Positions 26,006-35,100 of a stretch of DNA of 64,000 bases are shown here, piece after piece (position 1 is the stretch's first letter; each line of letters starts with the position of its first letter). The position numbers were made by a program, and so were the translations under genes. The notes beneath the pieces were generated by a model that was given only the letters and a program-made list of their open reading frames with translations, had not been told where the DNA came from and did no database searches. The stretch comes from AP-15 sp963698995 (lineage in GTDB: Bacteria; Pseudomonadota; Alphaproteobacteria; ATCC43930; CGMCC-115725), in contig CAVOTD010000007.1 in the NCBI GenBank assembly GCA_963698995.1, forward strand, positions 62,001 to 126,000. Reading direction: 5' to 3'.

Positions 26006-26046
26006 TCCGAGAGGACGAGGGAGTTCCGATCCTCCAGTCCGCACCC
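26006..26046 (+). other. Degenerate tRNA-Leu 3' fragment, possible ancient attachment-site remnant
   Basis: This stretch resembles the variable arm, T arm and acceptor of the tRNA-Leu gene at 18844-18929, in the same orientation. Shared blocks are tccgagaggacg, gggagttc and ccgcacc. About 32 of 41 aligned bases agree. The 5' half (D arm and anticodon arm) is missing and the T stem no longer pairs, so it cannot be a functional tRNA. tRNA 3' ends are common integration sites, so this may mark the far edge of an old insertion that begins at the tRNA. Confidence 0.5.
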
Positions 26047-26049
26047 ATG

Positions 26050-26606
26050 ATCCCAGCGCGTAAAATCAGGCTGGATCGCCGGACTTGCCAGCGTTACGCC
26101 CCTCTCCGACTGGATCTGACTGATGCGGGCACGGCCCGTGCAGCTCGGCCAAAAAGCCGGCGGCGCGGCCGGGATACCGCCGCCCGTCACACCGCCGGTT
26201 TCGCCGGGCATCTCGCCTCCTTGACGCGATTGTCTTCTGCTCACGTTGGCACTTGTCGATCGGCCTGCGATTTGCTCGCCGACGTAAGTTCGCGAGCCCA
26301 AACAGCGCAGGACGCGCCTCAGCAAGGACTGCCTGGTTAGCGGACGCCCGACCAACAGCCGCTCGACGTGCTCCAGCCGCAAGCGTGCGTCGCGCGAGCG
26401 CTGGTCAAGCTCGACCCTCGTCGCGTTCTGCTCCAACTGATCGGTTCTCTGCATGATCGTCCTCCAACTCACCGGCGCCTTGCCGGCCAACGGCGCCCCA
26501 TAGATGACGCCTGCCGCGCGGATAGAGTGTGAGGCGGCTCACATTGCCGAATTTTTTTGATGCCCGATCTTCGGTTTCAACAGGCGATCGGCACCCGGGG
26601 CGGTGG
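26050..26606. other. Stretch without a convincing gene
   Basis: About 550 bases between the tRNA-like fragment and the GNAT gene hold two overlapping open frames on opposite strands (26047-26340 rightward; 25996-26490 leftward, whose part MQRTDQLEQNATRVELDQR looks helical). Neither has a clear ribosome site or family resemblance. I treat the region as possible debris. No terminator or RNA gene is recognised. Confidence 0.35.
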
Positions 26607-27683
26607 TCAGGCGGGCGGGGTAACCCGCTCGCGGCGCAGGCGGTGATAAATCATCGCCGCTTGCCGATTCAGTCCGAAGCTCAGGCCGCGCAGCGTCCGC
26701 GGATTGCCTGCGGTGATGGCCCACCTTTCGCGCCGCTTTGGCAGCCACAGCTTCTTGTACGGATCGTCGCCGCGGCCGAGGCTGATTTCCCGAGGACGAT
26801 CGTCCGTCAGGACACGCTCGAACATCTCCATCGTCAGGAGCGTTCCGAGCGACAACTCATCAAAACGCTTGTCATGCGCCAGCTTGCAGATGACGGCGCG
26901 GCCGTTCCACACGATCCAGAACTGCGCCGCCGCCGGAATTTGGTCGATATGATAGACGGCGAGGCGCAATGCCCGGAGCTCGCCGGCGAGTCGGATCAGC
27001 GCCGGGACAAAATCGGGGAAGAGCTCGGCCGGCTTCCAGCTTGCGGCGTAGATTGTCTGGTAATCGGCGATCGCCTGGTCGACGCCGGTATCGCGATCGT
27101 AAAAGGACATCGTCAAGCGGCGGCTGCGCTCTAGGCTGGCGCGCTTGCGGCGCCAGGTGTTGCGCAACTTGGAAGGGCGCGCGGCGAAATAGTCGGCAAA
27201 GCTCAGGCCTGTGGTTTCCTCGTACCAGGTGCCGGAACAAGGCGAGCACTCGACCAATAGCCCAGCGCGCCGCAATGCCGCGAGCAGCGCGGCATAGCTG
27301 GGCTCGTGCGGATCGAGCTCGGCCAGGCTGAAACAATCCCAATGCGGCCGTTCGGCGAGCACCTCCGAGGTGATCGCAGCGAGCCCGGCTTCGAGGTCCG
27401 GGCCCGGCGCGTGAATGATGCCGTGCTCCAGGCTGTGGGCGTTGGTCAGGCTCGCAAGCGTACGTCGGACCTCTCCGCTCGCGGCTTGCGTCAAGACCGC
27501 GATTGGCGCGGCAGCCCGCCCATCGGCGTATGCACGGATTTCGGTTGCCTCCGGCACCCCGTATCGCGCTACCAGATCGTACCAAACCGGGAGCGCGAAG
27601 AAGCTTTCCCGAGCACCATTATCGAAGGCGGCAGCGAGCCCGCTCGGCAGTCGCCGAAAATCGGGATTTATATAAAGTGGCAT
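26607..27683 (-). CDS. GNAT/FemAB-like acyltransferase of the CelD (BcsL) type, exopolysaccharide-linked
   Basis: The 358 residues match the CelD/BcsL-type GNAT fold. Recognisable stretches are SKLRNTWRRKRASLERSRRL (the basic segment before the acetyltransferase core), QTIYAASWKPAELFPDFVPA and YKKLWLPKRRERWAITAGNP near the C-terminus. Proteins of this kind sit in exopolysaccharide and exosortase-linked loci and may acetylate or amino-acylate a sugar. It is divergent from the glycosyltransferase at 27698 with about 14 bases between starts. A second, more distant member lies at 30253-31429. Substrate is inferred only from context. Confidence 0.75.
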   Translation of the reverse strand: MPLYINPDFRRLPSGLAAAFDNGARESFFALPVWYDLVARYGVPEATEIRAYADGRAAAPIAVLTQAASGEVRRTLASLTNAHSLEHGIIHAPGPDLEAGLAAITSEVLAERPHWDCFSLAELDPHEPSYAALLAALRRAGLLVECSPCSGTWYEETTGLSFADYFAARPSKLRNTWRRKRASLERSRRLTMSFYDRDTGVDQAIADYQTIYAASWKPAELFPDFVPALIRLAGELRALRLAVYHIDQIPAAAQFWIVWNGRAVICKLAHDKRFDELSLGTLLTMEMFERVLTDDRPREISLGRGDDPYKKLWLPKRRERWAITAGNPRTLRGLSFGLNRQAAMIYHRLRRERVTPPA

Positions 27684-27697
27684 CGGGCGAGGAAGAC

Positions 27698-28906
27698 TTG
27701 TCAGACCTTGTCGGGCGTTGCAGCTTGCAGATCCTCACTTTCACGACTTTGTATCCGAGCGCGCTGCAGCCCCAACACGGAATTTTTGTCGAGACGCGCC
27801 TGCGGAAGCTGGTCGAGAGCGGCGCGGTAACGGCCCAGGTCATCGCTCCCTGTCCATGGTTTCCTTTCGGGTCCGAGCGGTTCGGCCGGTATGGAACGTT
27901 TGCCCGAATGCCACGCGCGGAGACTCGCCACCAACTGCAGGTCGATCATCCGCGTTATCCGGTGCTGCCCAGAATAGGAATGAGCACGGCGCCGCTCGCG
28001 CTTTGCGCTGCGATGCTGCCGTCGCTGCGGCGGAGGCTTCGCGAAGGTCCGAAATTTGATTTGATCGATGCTCACTATTTCTATCCGGACGGCGTCGCTG
28101 CCGTGCTGCTCGCGCGCGCTGTCGGGCGCCCGGTCGTCGTAACCGCCCGCGGCAGCGATCTCAATCTGATCCCACGGCACCCGATACCGCGCCGCTGGAT
28201 TCGCTGGGCGGCGCGCCACGCCGACGGGTTGATCGCCGTTTCGAGCGGGCTGAAGCAACGCCTGGTCGAGCTCGGCATCGCCGCCGAGCGGGTGCACGTG
28301 TTGCGCAATGGGGTGGACCTGACATTGTTTCGCCCATCCCGCAGGGAGACCGCGCGACAATCGCTGGGCTTTACTCGGTCGACTCTTCTCGCGGTCGGCA
28401 ATCTTGTCCCACTGAAGCGCCATCATCTGATGGTCGAGGCTCTGACCCAGCTGCCTGGTGTCGAGCTCGTGATCGTCGGCGATGGGCCGACACGCGCGGC
28501 TATTACCGGATTGGCGCGCGAGCGGCGGGTCGCCGACCGCGTCCGCCTGCTCGGCCGCGTGCCGCAGGATCGCCTTCCCGAAATCTACAGCGCAGCCGAT
28601 GTGCTGCTGCTCGTGTCGAGCCACGAAGGCTGGCCGAATGTCCTGCTGGAGAGCATGGCCTGCGGCACGCCGGTTATCGTCTCCGACATCGGCGGCGTCG
28701 CTGATATCGTCTCCACGCCTGAAGCGGGGCGCATCGTGGGCGATGTCACGCCCGACCGACTCGCCGCCGAGATCCGCGACCTTCTCGCCGCGCCGCCGGC
28801 CCGTACGGCGACCCGCAGCTACGCCGAGCAATTCGACTGGCAAAGCACGACTGACGGGCAAATCGCGGTGTTTTGCGAGGTTTTGGAACAGCATTCGAAG
28901 GAGTAA
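27698..28906 (+). CDS. Glycosyltransferase family 4 (GT-B)
   Basis: I place the start at TTG 27698 behind GAGGAAG; the core begins LQILTFTTLYPSALQPQHGI. The protein is about 402 residues with two Rossmann halves. The donor-site region is GNLVPLKRHHLMVEAL and the retaining GT4 EX7E motif is EGWPNVLLESMACGTPVIVS. The acceptor half contains DLIDAHYFYPDGVAAVLLAR. It probably adds a sugar during repeat-unit assembly of the exopolysaccharide encoded here. The exact start is uncertain because upstream frame remains open. Confidence 0.87.
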   Translation: MSDLVGRCSLQILTFTTLYPSALQPQHGIFVETRLRKLVESGAVTAQVIAPCPWFPFGSERFGRYGTFARMPRAETRHQLQVDHPRYPVLPRIGMSTAPLALCAAMLPSLRRRLREGPKFDLIDAHYFYPDGVAAVLLARAVGRPVVVTARGSDLNLIPRHPIPRRWIRWAARHADGLIAVSSGLKQRLVELGIAAERVHVLRNGVDLTLFRPSRRETARQSLGFTRSTLLAVGNLVPLKRHHLMVEALTQLPGVELVIVGDGPTRAAITGLARERRVADRVRLLGRVPQDRLPEIYSAADVLLLVSSHEGWPNVLLESMACGTPVIVSDIGGVADIVSTPEAGRIVGDVTPDRLAAEIRDLLAAPPARTATRSYAEQFDWQSTTDGQIAVFCEVLEQHSKE

Positions 28907-28926
28907 CCCGCCGTCGTGCACCCGGG

Positions 28927-30132
28927 CTAATGCCGCAAAATGCGACCGTACACATCGCCGTATCGCGCGACGCTGCGAGCCCATGAGCGCTCGGTGTCGA
29001 TGAACTCGATCGCCCGCGCCCGAATGCCCGGCCAGGAATTCCGATCGGCGAGCGCTGCGAGCACACCCTCGGCGAGGTGCCGCGGCTCGTCCGGCGGGAA
29101 CAAGTAACCGGTCTCCCGGTCGCGGATCAGCTCGCGATGGCCGCCGACGCTCGAAGCGACGACAATCCGCTCCTGTGCCATCGCCTCGAGCGGCTTGAGC
29201 GGCGTCACCAGCTCGGTCAAGCGCATCGAAACGCGCGGGAATACCAGGAGGTCGGCCAAATTATAATATCGCTGGATCTCCTCATGCCGCACCCGTCCCG
29301 CGAAGACAACACTCTCGCCGAGGCCGAGGGCACACGCCAAGTTGCGCAGACTATCCTCTTCCGGCCCTCCGCCGACCAACAGGACGGTGATTTCAGGCCG
29401 CTGCCGCCGCATATCCGGCATCGCGCGCAGCAGCAGGTCCAGCCCCTCATAGGAATAGAAGGAGCCGAAGAAGGCGAGGACAGTCTTCCCGCAAAGACCG
29501 AGCGAGGTTGCCAGAGCGCGGTCGGGAATCCCAGGCCCGCTGAAGGTCTTACGATCGACCGCATTGGGAATGACCGTGATCCGGTCGCTTGGGATTCCGC
29601 GAGCGATCGCTTCGACGCGCAAACCCTCACAGATCGTCGTCACGGCGTCGGCCCGATGGAGCGCCCTGGTTTCGACCAGCCGCGTCGCGCGGTAACGCAA
29701 TCCGGCAGTGCGGTGGGTGCCATGGCTCGCCGCCGCGTCCTCCCACAGAGCGCGCACCTCGTAGACGATGGGGATCCGGTGCCGCCGGCCGGCACGGACC
29801 GCCGACAAGGCGTTGAGGACGGGCGAGTGGGCGTGCAAGATTTGTGGCTGCACCTCGCCGATCACCTCGTCGAGTCGCCGGTTCAGGTCGCTGACGATCT
29901 TAAGTTCGCGCAGCCATGGCAGCTTGACAGCAATACCGGTCGGCCTCGGTGTGCGCAGAAATTCCCAGCCGCCGATCTGTTCCCGAACCGGTCCAGGCGC
30001 GTAATGCTTGCCGCTCGTCAGCAGCACCGGCTCCCAACCCAGCGCCCGCTGCTGGTTGACGATGCCGAGGGTGCGATAGACGTAGCCGCTCTGCAACGGT
30101 AGCGAATGATCGAGTATGTGCAGGATTCGCAT
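28927..30132 (-). CDS. Glycosyltransferase family 4, exosortase/PEP-CTERM-associated type (TIGR04063-like)
   Basis: The 401-residue GT4 enzyme begins MRILHILDHSLPLQSGYVYR. This start, with the following RTLGIVNQQRALGWEPVLLT, is very like the exosortase A-associated glycosyltransferase family described as TIGR04063. Donor-binding features are FFGSFYSYEGLDLLLRAMPD and the segment EAMAQERIVVASSVGGHREL. It converges with the GT at 27698 (20 bases apart). The family link suggests the surrounding sugar genes build the polysaccharide that accompanies PEP-CTERM protein sorting. The family assignment comes from memory of the motif, not a search. Confidence 0.82.
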   Translation of the reverse strand: MRILHILDHSLPLQSGYVYRTLGIVNQQRALGWEPVLLTSGKHYAPGPVREQIGGWEFLRTPRPTGIAVKLPWLRELKIVSDLNRRLDEVIGEVQPQILHAHSPVLNALSAVRAGRRHRIPIVYEVRALWEDAAASHGTHRTAGLRYRATRLVETRALHRADAVTTICEGLRVEAIARGIPSDRITVIPNAVDRKTFSGPGIPDRALATSLGLCGKTVLAFFGSFYSYEGLDLLLRAMPDMRRQRPEITVLLVGGGPEEDSLRNLACALGLGESVVFAGRVRHEEIQRYYNLADLLVFPRVSMRLTELVTPLKPLEAMAQERIVVASSVGGHRELIRDRETGYLFPPDEPRHLAEGVLAALADRNSWPGIRARAIEFIDTERSWARSVARYGDVYGRILRH

Positions 30133-30252
30133 TACCCGGATCGGCTGTGATGATGCCCGCCTGGCATTATATCAGGAGCGCTTCCGGTCGAGTTTCCGCG
30201 GAAAGCGCTGAGTTACAGTTAATGAGAGAGCCCCGCCAAGTCGTGTTCCGTC

Positions 30253-31429
30253 GTGAGGCCCTCCCGTCCCTGGCCAGTACTCGAGAGCGAATGGCGCGCG
30301 TTGGAAAGCGCCGCCAGCCTGTCATTCTTCACTTCGTGGCAGTGGATCGGCACTTTGTTGTCTGCAGTCCCGCCCGCCAACCGGCCAAAACTGCTGCGCG
30401 GCTGCATGAAAGGCGAAACTATCGCCCTGGCATTGCTCGGCGCCAACGAGCGCCGACGACGGCTCGGTCTGGTTCGCTCGCGTGCTCTTTATCTTAACGA
30501 GACGGGAGATGCGCGGTTCGAACTCGTTGACCATCGAACATAATGCGGTCCTGATGGCGACGGGCTGGGAGACAGCGATCTGGGACGGGCTGGTCAGCTG
30601 GTTCGCCGGCATTTGCAAAGAGGCCGACGAGCTGCATGTCAGCGGCTCGCTGTATCTACTGCCGGAGAAGAGACTGGAGGCGTGCGGACTTACCAGCCTC
30701 GAAACAGCGCTTCCCTCTTATTCAGTTGATCTATGCCAACTGGCGGTGAGCGGCGGCGAACTCTATCCGGTGCTCAGCGCTAACTCGCGCCAGCAGCTCC
30801 GACGGGCCTTTCGGTACTTCGAGGGGTACGGTCCGCTGCATCTGAGCGAGGCGGCAAGCGTGATTGAGGCGCTGAGCTTTTTCACTTCGATGAAGGCATT
30901 GCATTGTGCCTCCTGGGACCGGCGAGGCAAGCCGCATTCGTTTACTGGCGAGTTCTTCGAGCCGTTCCACCGGCTGTTGATCGAGCGCAGCTTTGCGACG
31001 GGCGGGACGCAGCTTCTCAGAGCCTCTGCCGGCAACCGGGTGATCGGCTATCTCTATAACTTTCGGTTAGGCAATCGCGTGTATTCCTATCAGAGTGGGT
31101 TCGACGATGCCGATCGGCGCGAGCGCCCCGGGATTGTCACCCACGCTCTGGCGATTCGCCACGCGTTCCGATCGGGCGCAGGTGTGTATGACTTCATGGC
31201 GGGGCGTAATCGCTTGAAGGAGAGCTTTGCGACCCGTTGCGAGCCGATGCTCTGGCAGGTCATCCAGCAGCCTCGCCTGGCCTTTCGCCTGGAAGATCTT
31301 GCGCGCCGGCTCAAGCACTGCTTATCGCCGCGCGCTCGCGGCGCAGAAATATCCGGTGAAAAAGAGCTTGCCGAGAACACAGCGAAACGATACGGCAGCG
31401 CCAGCCATTCACCGCTTTCCCGCCGGTGA
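30253..31429 (+). pseudogene. FemAB/GNAT-like protein of the polysaccharide locus, one +1 frameshift
   Basis: The N-terminal part from GTG 30253 reads RPSRPWPVLESEWRALESAA and SLSFFTSWQWIGTLL, to LYLNETGDARF. At 30521-30522 an extra A shifts the frame, and the protein continues as DSLTIEHNAVLMATGWETAI to 31429. Restoring one base gives about 390 residues. The core ANSRQQLRRAFRYFEGYGPL, KALHCASWDRRGKPHSF and FDDADRRERPGIVTHALAIR are typical of the CelD/FemAB-type GNAT fold (the last block binds acyl-CoA). It precedes the UDP-sugar genes in the same direction. As sequenced it is broken. Confidence 0.75.
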
Positions 31430-31456
31430 ATTGGGCCGCCCAGAACGAGGGGCCTG

Positions 31457-32437
31457 ATGTCGACCCTGCTCACCGGCGCTGCCGGGTTCATCGGCTTTCA
31501 TGTCGCCAAAGCACTGCTCGAACGGGGCGATCGGGTGCTCGGCGTCGACAATCTCAACGAATACTACGATGTGCGACTGAAGGAAGCCCGGCTTCGAGAG
31601 CTGCGCGGCTTTTCAGGCTTTTCGTTCGTCAAGCTGGATGTTGCCGACCGAGCCGGGATCCTCGATTTGGTTGAGCGCCGCAGGGATCTGGGCAGCATCA
31701 TCCATCTCGCCGCGCAGGCCGGGGTTCGGTATTCTCTCGAAAATCCCTACGCCTATATCGAATCAAATGTGGTCGGCACGCTGGTGATGCTGGAGGCGGC
31801 GCGGCGAATCGATAACTTGACCGCGATTACCTATGCTTCGTCTTCCTCGGTCTACGGCGCCAACGCAAAGCAGCCTTTCAGCGTCGATGATCGCGTCGAT
31901 CTGCCGGTTTCGCTGTATGCCGCGACAAAGCGCAGTTGTGAGCTGAACGCGCATACTTATAGCCACCTCTACGGTCTACCGGCGACAGGGTTGCGGTTTT
32001 TCACGGTTTATGGGCCGTGGGGCCGGCCGGATATGGCGGCTTATCTGTTCACCCGGGCAATTCTCGCCGGCGAACCGATAAAGGTCTTCAACGAAGGCCG
32101 GATGGCGCGTGATTTTACCTACATCGACGACATCGTCGCCGGGACGATCGCGGCGCACGACCGGCCGCCGGCCAGCGCCTGCGGGGTTCCACACCGCCTC
32201 TACAACCTCGGCAATCACCGTCCCGAAAGGCTCCTCGATTTCATCGCCGTCCTCGAGCACGAGCTCGGGCGGACGGCGCGAAAGGAGCTTCTTCCCTTAC
32301 AGCCCGGCGATGTCCCGGAGAGCTTTGCCGATATCGCAGTGTCGCGCCGTGATCTCGGCTTCGAACCCAAGACGACGATTGAAATCGGGCTCGCGCGCTT
32401 CGTCGAATGGTACAAGCGGTACCACAACGTGAGCTGA
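31457..32437 (+). CDS. NAD-dependent epimerase, UDP-glucuronate 4-epimerase type
   Basis: The 326-residue extended short-chain dehydrogenase starts behind GAGGGG. The NAD site is LLTGAAGFIGFHVAKALLER, the catalytic Tyr and Lys are in SLYAATKRSCELNAH, and the Ser is in YASSSSVYG. The segment VDNLNEYYDVRLKEARLREL is characteristic of UDP-glucuronate 4-epimerases (CapI/LspL group), which make UDP-galacturonate. RFFTVYGPWGRPDMAAYLFT is the substrate loop. The UDP-sugar dehydrogenase follows after 13 bases, so the two enzymes likely supply a uronic acid to the polysaccharide. Confidence 0.9.
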   Translation: MSTLLTGAAGFIGFHVAKALLERGDRVLGVDNLNEYYDVRLKEARLRELRGFSGFSFVKLDVADRAGILDLVERRRDLGSIIHLAAQAGVRYSLENPYAYIESNVVGTLVMLEAARRIDNLTAITYASSSSVYGANAKQPFSVDDRVDLPVSLYAATKRSCELNAHTYSHLYGLPATGLRFFTVYGPWGRPDMAAYLFTRAILAGEPIKVFNEGRMARDFTYIDDIVAGTIAAHDRPPASACGVPHRLYNLGNHRPERLLDFIAVLEHELGRTARKELLPLQPGDVPESFADIAVSRRDLGFEPKTTIEIGLARFVEWYKRYHNVS

Positions 32438-32450
32438 TCGGCGCTATCCC

Positions 32451-33731
32451 ATGGAACGCGGATTTGTGGTCATCGGCCTCGGCTATGTCGGGCTCCCCGT
32501 TGCCTTGGCCCTGGCTAAGAAGTTCGAGCCGGTGATCGGTTTCGACATCTCGAAGCGGCGCCTCGCCGCGTTGCGCGATGCCAACGATACGACCGGTGAG
32601 GTGACCGCGGCCGCGTTGCGTGACACAAAACTTCGGCTGACCGACGATGCGGAGGCGCTGAACGAAGCCAGCTTCCTAATCGTCACGGTGCCAACGCCGA
32701 TCGACGCCGAGCGGCGCCCCGACCTCTCGCCGCTGGAAGCCGCATGCAACTTGATCGGACCGCGTCTGCGGCCGGGTTCGGTCGTCGTTTTCGAATCGAC
32801 GGTCTATCCGGGCCTCACTCGCGAATTCTGCGGGCCGCTTCTCGCCAAGACTTCGGGGCTCAAACACGGGGTCGATTTCAAGCTCGGCTATTCGCCCGAG
32901 CGGATCAACCCCGGCGACCGGCAGCACCGGCTGGAAACGATCGTCAAGATCGTCGCCGGCGAGGATCCGGAGACTTTGGAGCGGGTCGCCGGCATCTATG
33001 CGCGGATCGTCGAGGCCGGGGTCTACCGGGCGTCATCGCTAGAGGTCGCCGAAGCGGCAAAAGTGATCGAGAACACCCAGCGCGACCTCAATATCGCGCT
33101 GATGAACGAGTTGGCGATCATCTTCGACCGCCTCGGCATTCCGACCAAGGAGGTGCTGCAGGCGGCAGCCACCAAATGGAATTTTCTGCCGTTTACGCCG
33201 GGTCTGGTCGGTGGCCACTGCATCGGCGTCGACCCCTACTACTTGACTGCGCGGGCCGAGGCGGCCGGCTATTACCCGCAGGTCATTCTCTCGGGCCGAC
33301 GCATCAATGACGGCATGGGCGGCTTCATCGCGCAGCGTCTCGTCAAGTTGCTGATCGCGGCGGAGCGGCCGGTGAAGGGCGCCAAAATCGGCATCGTCGG
33401 GATCACCTTTAAGGAGGACGTCCCCGACCTGCGCAACAGCCGCGTTCCGGACATCGTCGCCGAATTGCGCGAATTCGGCATTGCGGCAGTAGTTGCCGAT
33501 CCGCTCGCCGACCCGGCAGAAGCAAAGCACGAATACGGCATCGAACTGGTGCCGCTCGAAAACTTCACCGAACTCGACGGCCTAATCCTCGCGGTGCCGC
33601 ACCGGGTGCTCGGCCAAGCCGGCTGGGAAAAGCTGTTCGGGGCGCTTGCCTCAGGCGCGATTATGATCGATGTCAAATCGGCAGTTCCTCGCAATAAGAT
33701 CCCGCGGGGCTTTCATTATTGGAGCCTTTGA
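32451..33731 (+). CDS. UDP-sugar 6-dehydrogenase (TviB/WbpO-like)
   Basis: The 426-residue enzyme has the NAD site VIGLGYVGLPVALALAKKFE and the catalytic Cys at about residue 257 in VGGHCIGVDPYYLTARAE. The central helix region includes KVIENTQRDLNIALMNELAI, and the C-terminal UDP-binding domain begins KIGIVGITFKEDVPDLRNSR. The N-terminus and the HGVDFKLGYSPERINPGDRQ stretch fit the TviB/WbpO group, which oxidise UDP-GlcNAc or UDP-GalNAc, rather than the Ugd/UDP-glucose group. It makes a UDP-uronic acid. Its stop overlaps a possible TTG start of the next gene. Confidence 0.9.
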   Translation: MERGFVVIGLGYVGLPVALALAKKFEPVIGFDISKRRLAALRDANDTTGEVTAAALRDTKLRLTDDAEALNEASFLIVTVPTPIDAERRPDLSPLEAACNLIGPRLRPGSVVVFESTVYPGLTREFCGPLLAKTSGLKHGVDFKLGYSPERINPGDRQHRLETIVKIVAGEDPETLERVAGIYARIVEAGVYRASSLEVAEAAKVIENTQRDLNIALMNELAIIFDRLGIPTKEVLQAAATKWNFLPFTPGLVGGHCIGVDPYYLTARAEAAGYYPQVILSGRRINDGMGGFIAQRLVKLLIAAERPVKGAKIGIVGITFKEDVPDLRNSRVPDIVAELREFGIAAVVADPLADPAEAKHEYGIELVPLENFTELDGLILAVPHRVLGQAGWEKLFGALASGAIMIDVKSAVPRNKIPRGFHYWSL

Positions 33732-33763
33732 CCGCGAAGAGCCGTCCCACACCTCTGCCGGCT

Positions 33764-34984
33764 ATGCGGATTTTCTTTGTTTGTCGGCGCGTTCCGTTCC
33801 CGCCGGACCGCGGCGACAAGATCGCCACCTTCAATGAGATCCGCCACCTGTCAGCGCAGCACGAGGTGCATGTCTTCTGCCTCGGCGACGGCGCGCGCGA
33901 CCTCGATAACGTCGCCGGGCTCCGCGGCTATGCAAAAAGCATCACGGCCGTGCCGGTCGATGAATTGTCGATCAAGCTGCGCGCGCTCAAGGCGCTCCTC
34001 GCCGGAAAACCGCTCTCGGTCGCTGCGCTGAACGAGGCCGAATTACATGCCGCGATCCGCCGGAAATTTGACGAAGCGAGGCCCGACCTGATCATCGTCT
34101 ACAGCTGCAATGTGGCGCAGTTTGCCGAACCCTTCTCAGGTGTGCCGCGAATCATGCAGTTCGGCGACCTCAACTCGCTGAAATGGCGGCAATACGCGCA
34201 GCGCTCGATGATACCGATGAAATGGATCTACGCGATCGAGGCGGAGCGGCTCATCGACTATGAGCGGCATATCGCGCATACCTTCTCGCACGCGCTCGTC
34301 CATACCGAAACCGAGAGGCGCGATTTCGAGCAGCTGATCCCGGGAGTTCCGGTAGCGCTCGTGGGCAATGGCGTCGATCTCGACTATTTCCGTTCTGCCG
34401 GTGCGGCGAAGCAACCGGCATCAATCGTCTTTACCGGGGTGATGGATTACCGGCCGAACGTCGACGGGGTTGTCTGGTTCAGCGACGAGATCTTGCCGGT
34501 CGTGCGGGCGCAAATCCCCGAGGCAACCTTTACGATATGCGGAAGCCGGCCGGCCAAGGCTGTGCGGAAGCTGGCGAAGCAAACCGGGGTCACTGTAACC
34601 GGCTGGGTGCCGGACACGCGACCCTATCTCGATCGGGCTGAAGTATTTGTTGCGCCGTTGCGGATGGCGCGCGGAGTTCAGAACAAGCTTCTCGAGGCCG
34701 CCGCCATGGGACTGCCCTGCGTCGCCTCGAGTGCTGCCTGGAGGGGCACCGTGATTGCCGAAGGCGACGGCATTCTGGTGAAGGACGATCCGCTGGAATT
34801 TGCTGGGCTCGTTGTCCGCTTGCTGCAGGATGTCGATTGGCGGTCGGAGATGGCGGGCCGGGCGCGCGCTGCCGCGGTCGCGAATTACCGGTGGGAAGCG
34901 CAGATGGCGCGGCTCGATCAAGTCATTGCAGCGGTCTCGCAGCCACACCAGCATAACGCCCCGGCTTCCCTTGAGCGCACCTGA
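33764..34984 (+). CDS. Glycosyltransferase, PEP-CTERM/exosortase-associated type (TIGR03087-like)
   Basis: The core starts MRIFFVCRRVPFPPDRGDKI at ATG 33764. The frame is open upstream to TTG 33728, which overlaps the dehydrogenase stop and has GGAG before it, so a slightly longer protein is possible. The 406 residues match the sugar-transferase family TIGR03087: FNEIRHLSAQHEVHVFCLGD, then QFGDLNSLKWRQYAQRS and SIVFTGVMDYRPNVDGVVWF. The C-terminal GT-B half contains PLRMARGVQNKLLEAAAMGL. It is the second exosortase-associated-type GT here and supports reading the cluster as such. No exosortase itself is in the window. Confidence 0.85.
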   Translation: MRIFFVCRRVPFPPDRGDKIATFNEIRHLSAQHEVHVFCLGDGARDLDNVAGLRGYAKSITAVPVDELSIKLRALKALLAGKPLSVAALNEAELHAAIRRKFDEARPDLIIVYSCNVAQFAEPFSGVPRIMQFGDLNSLKWRQYAQRSMIPMKWIYAIEAERLIDYERHIAHTFSHALVHTETERRDFEQLIPGVPVALVGNGVDLDYFRSAGAAKQPASIVFTGVMDYRPNVDGVVWFSDEILPVVRAQIPEATFTICGSRPAKAVRKLAKQTGVTVTGWVPDTRPYLDRAEVFVAPLRMARGVQNKLLEAAAMGLPCVASSAAWRGTVIAEGDGILVKDDPLEFAGLVVRLLQDVDWRSEMAGRARAAAVANYRWEAQMARLDQVIAAVSQPHQHNAPASLERT

Positions 34985-35100
34985 TCACGGACGCGGGTAC
35001 GCGGCGGCTCGAGTTGCAGACGGAAAGCGGCTTGACGCGGGATTCCCTCGGATTAGGGTGCTGAAACCAACCTAATGAAGACCATGGACGCCGGGGAACT

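Noticed and set aside
25996..26490. 164-codon ORF on the minus strand in the gene-poor stretch
   Set aside because: Composition is Arg/Gln-rich with no family resemblance, an opposite-strand ORF overlaps it, and it runs through the tRNA-like fragment.
29077..30102. 341-codon open frame on the plus strand
   Set aside because: Antisense to the exosortase-associated glycosyltransferase. No domain or start signal.
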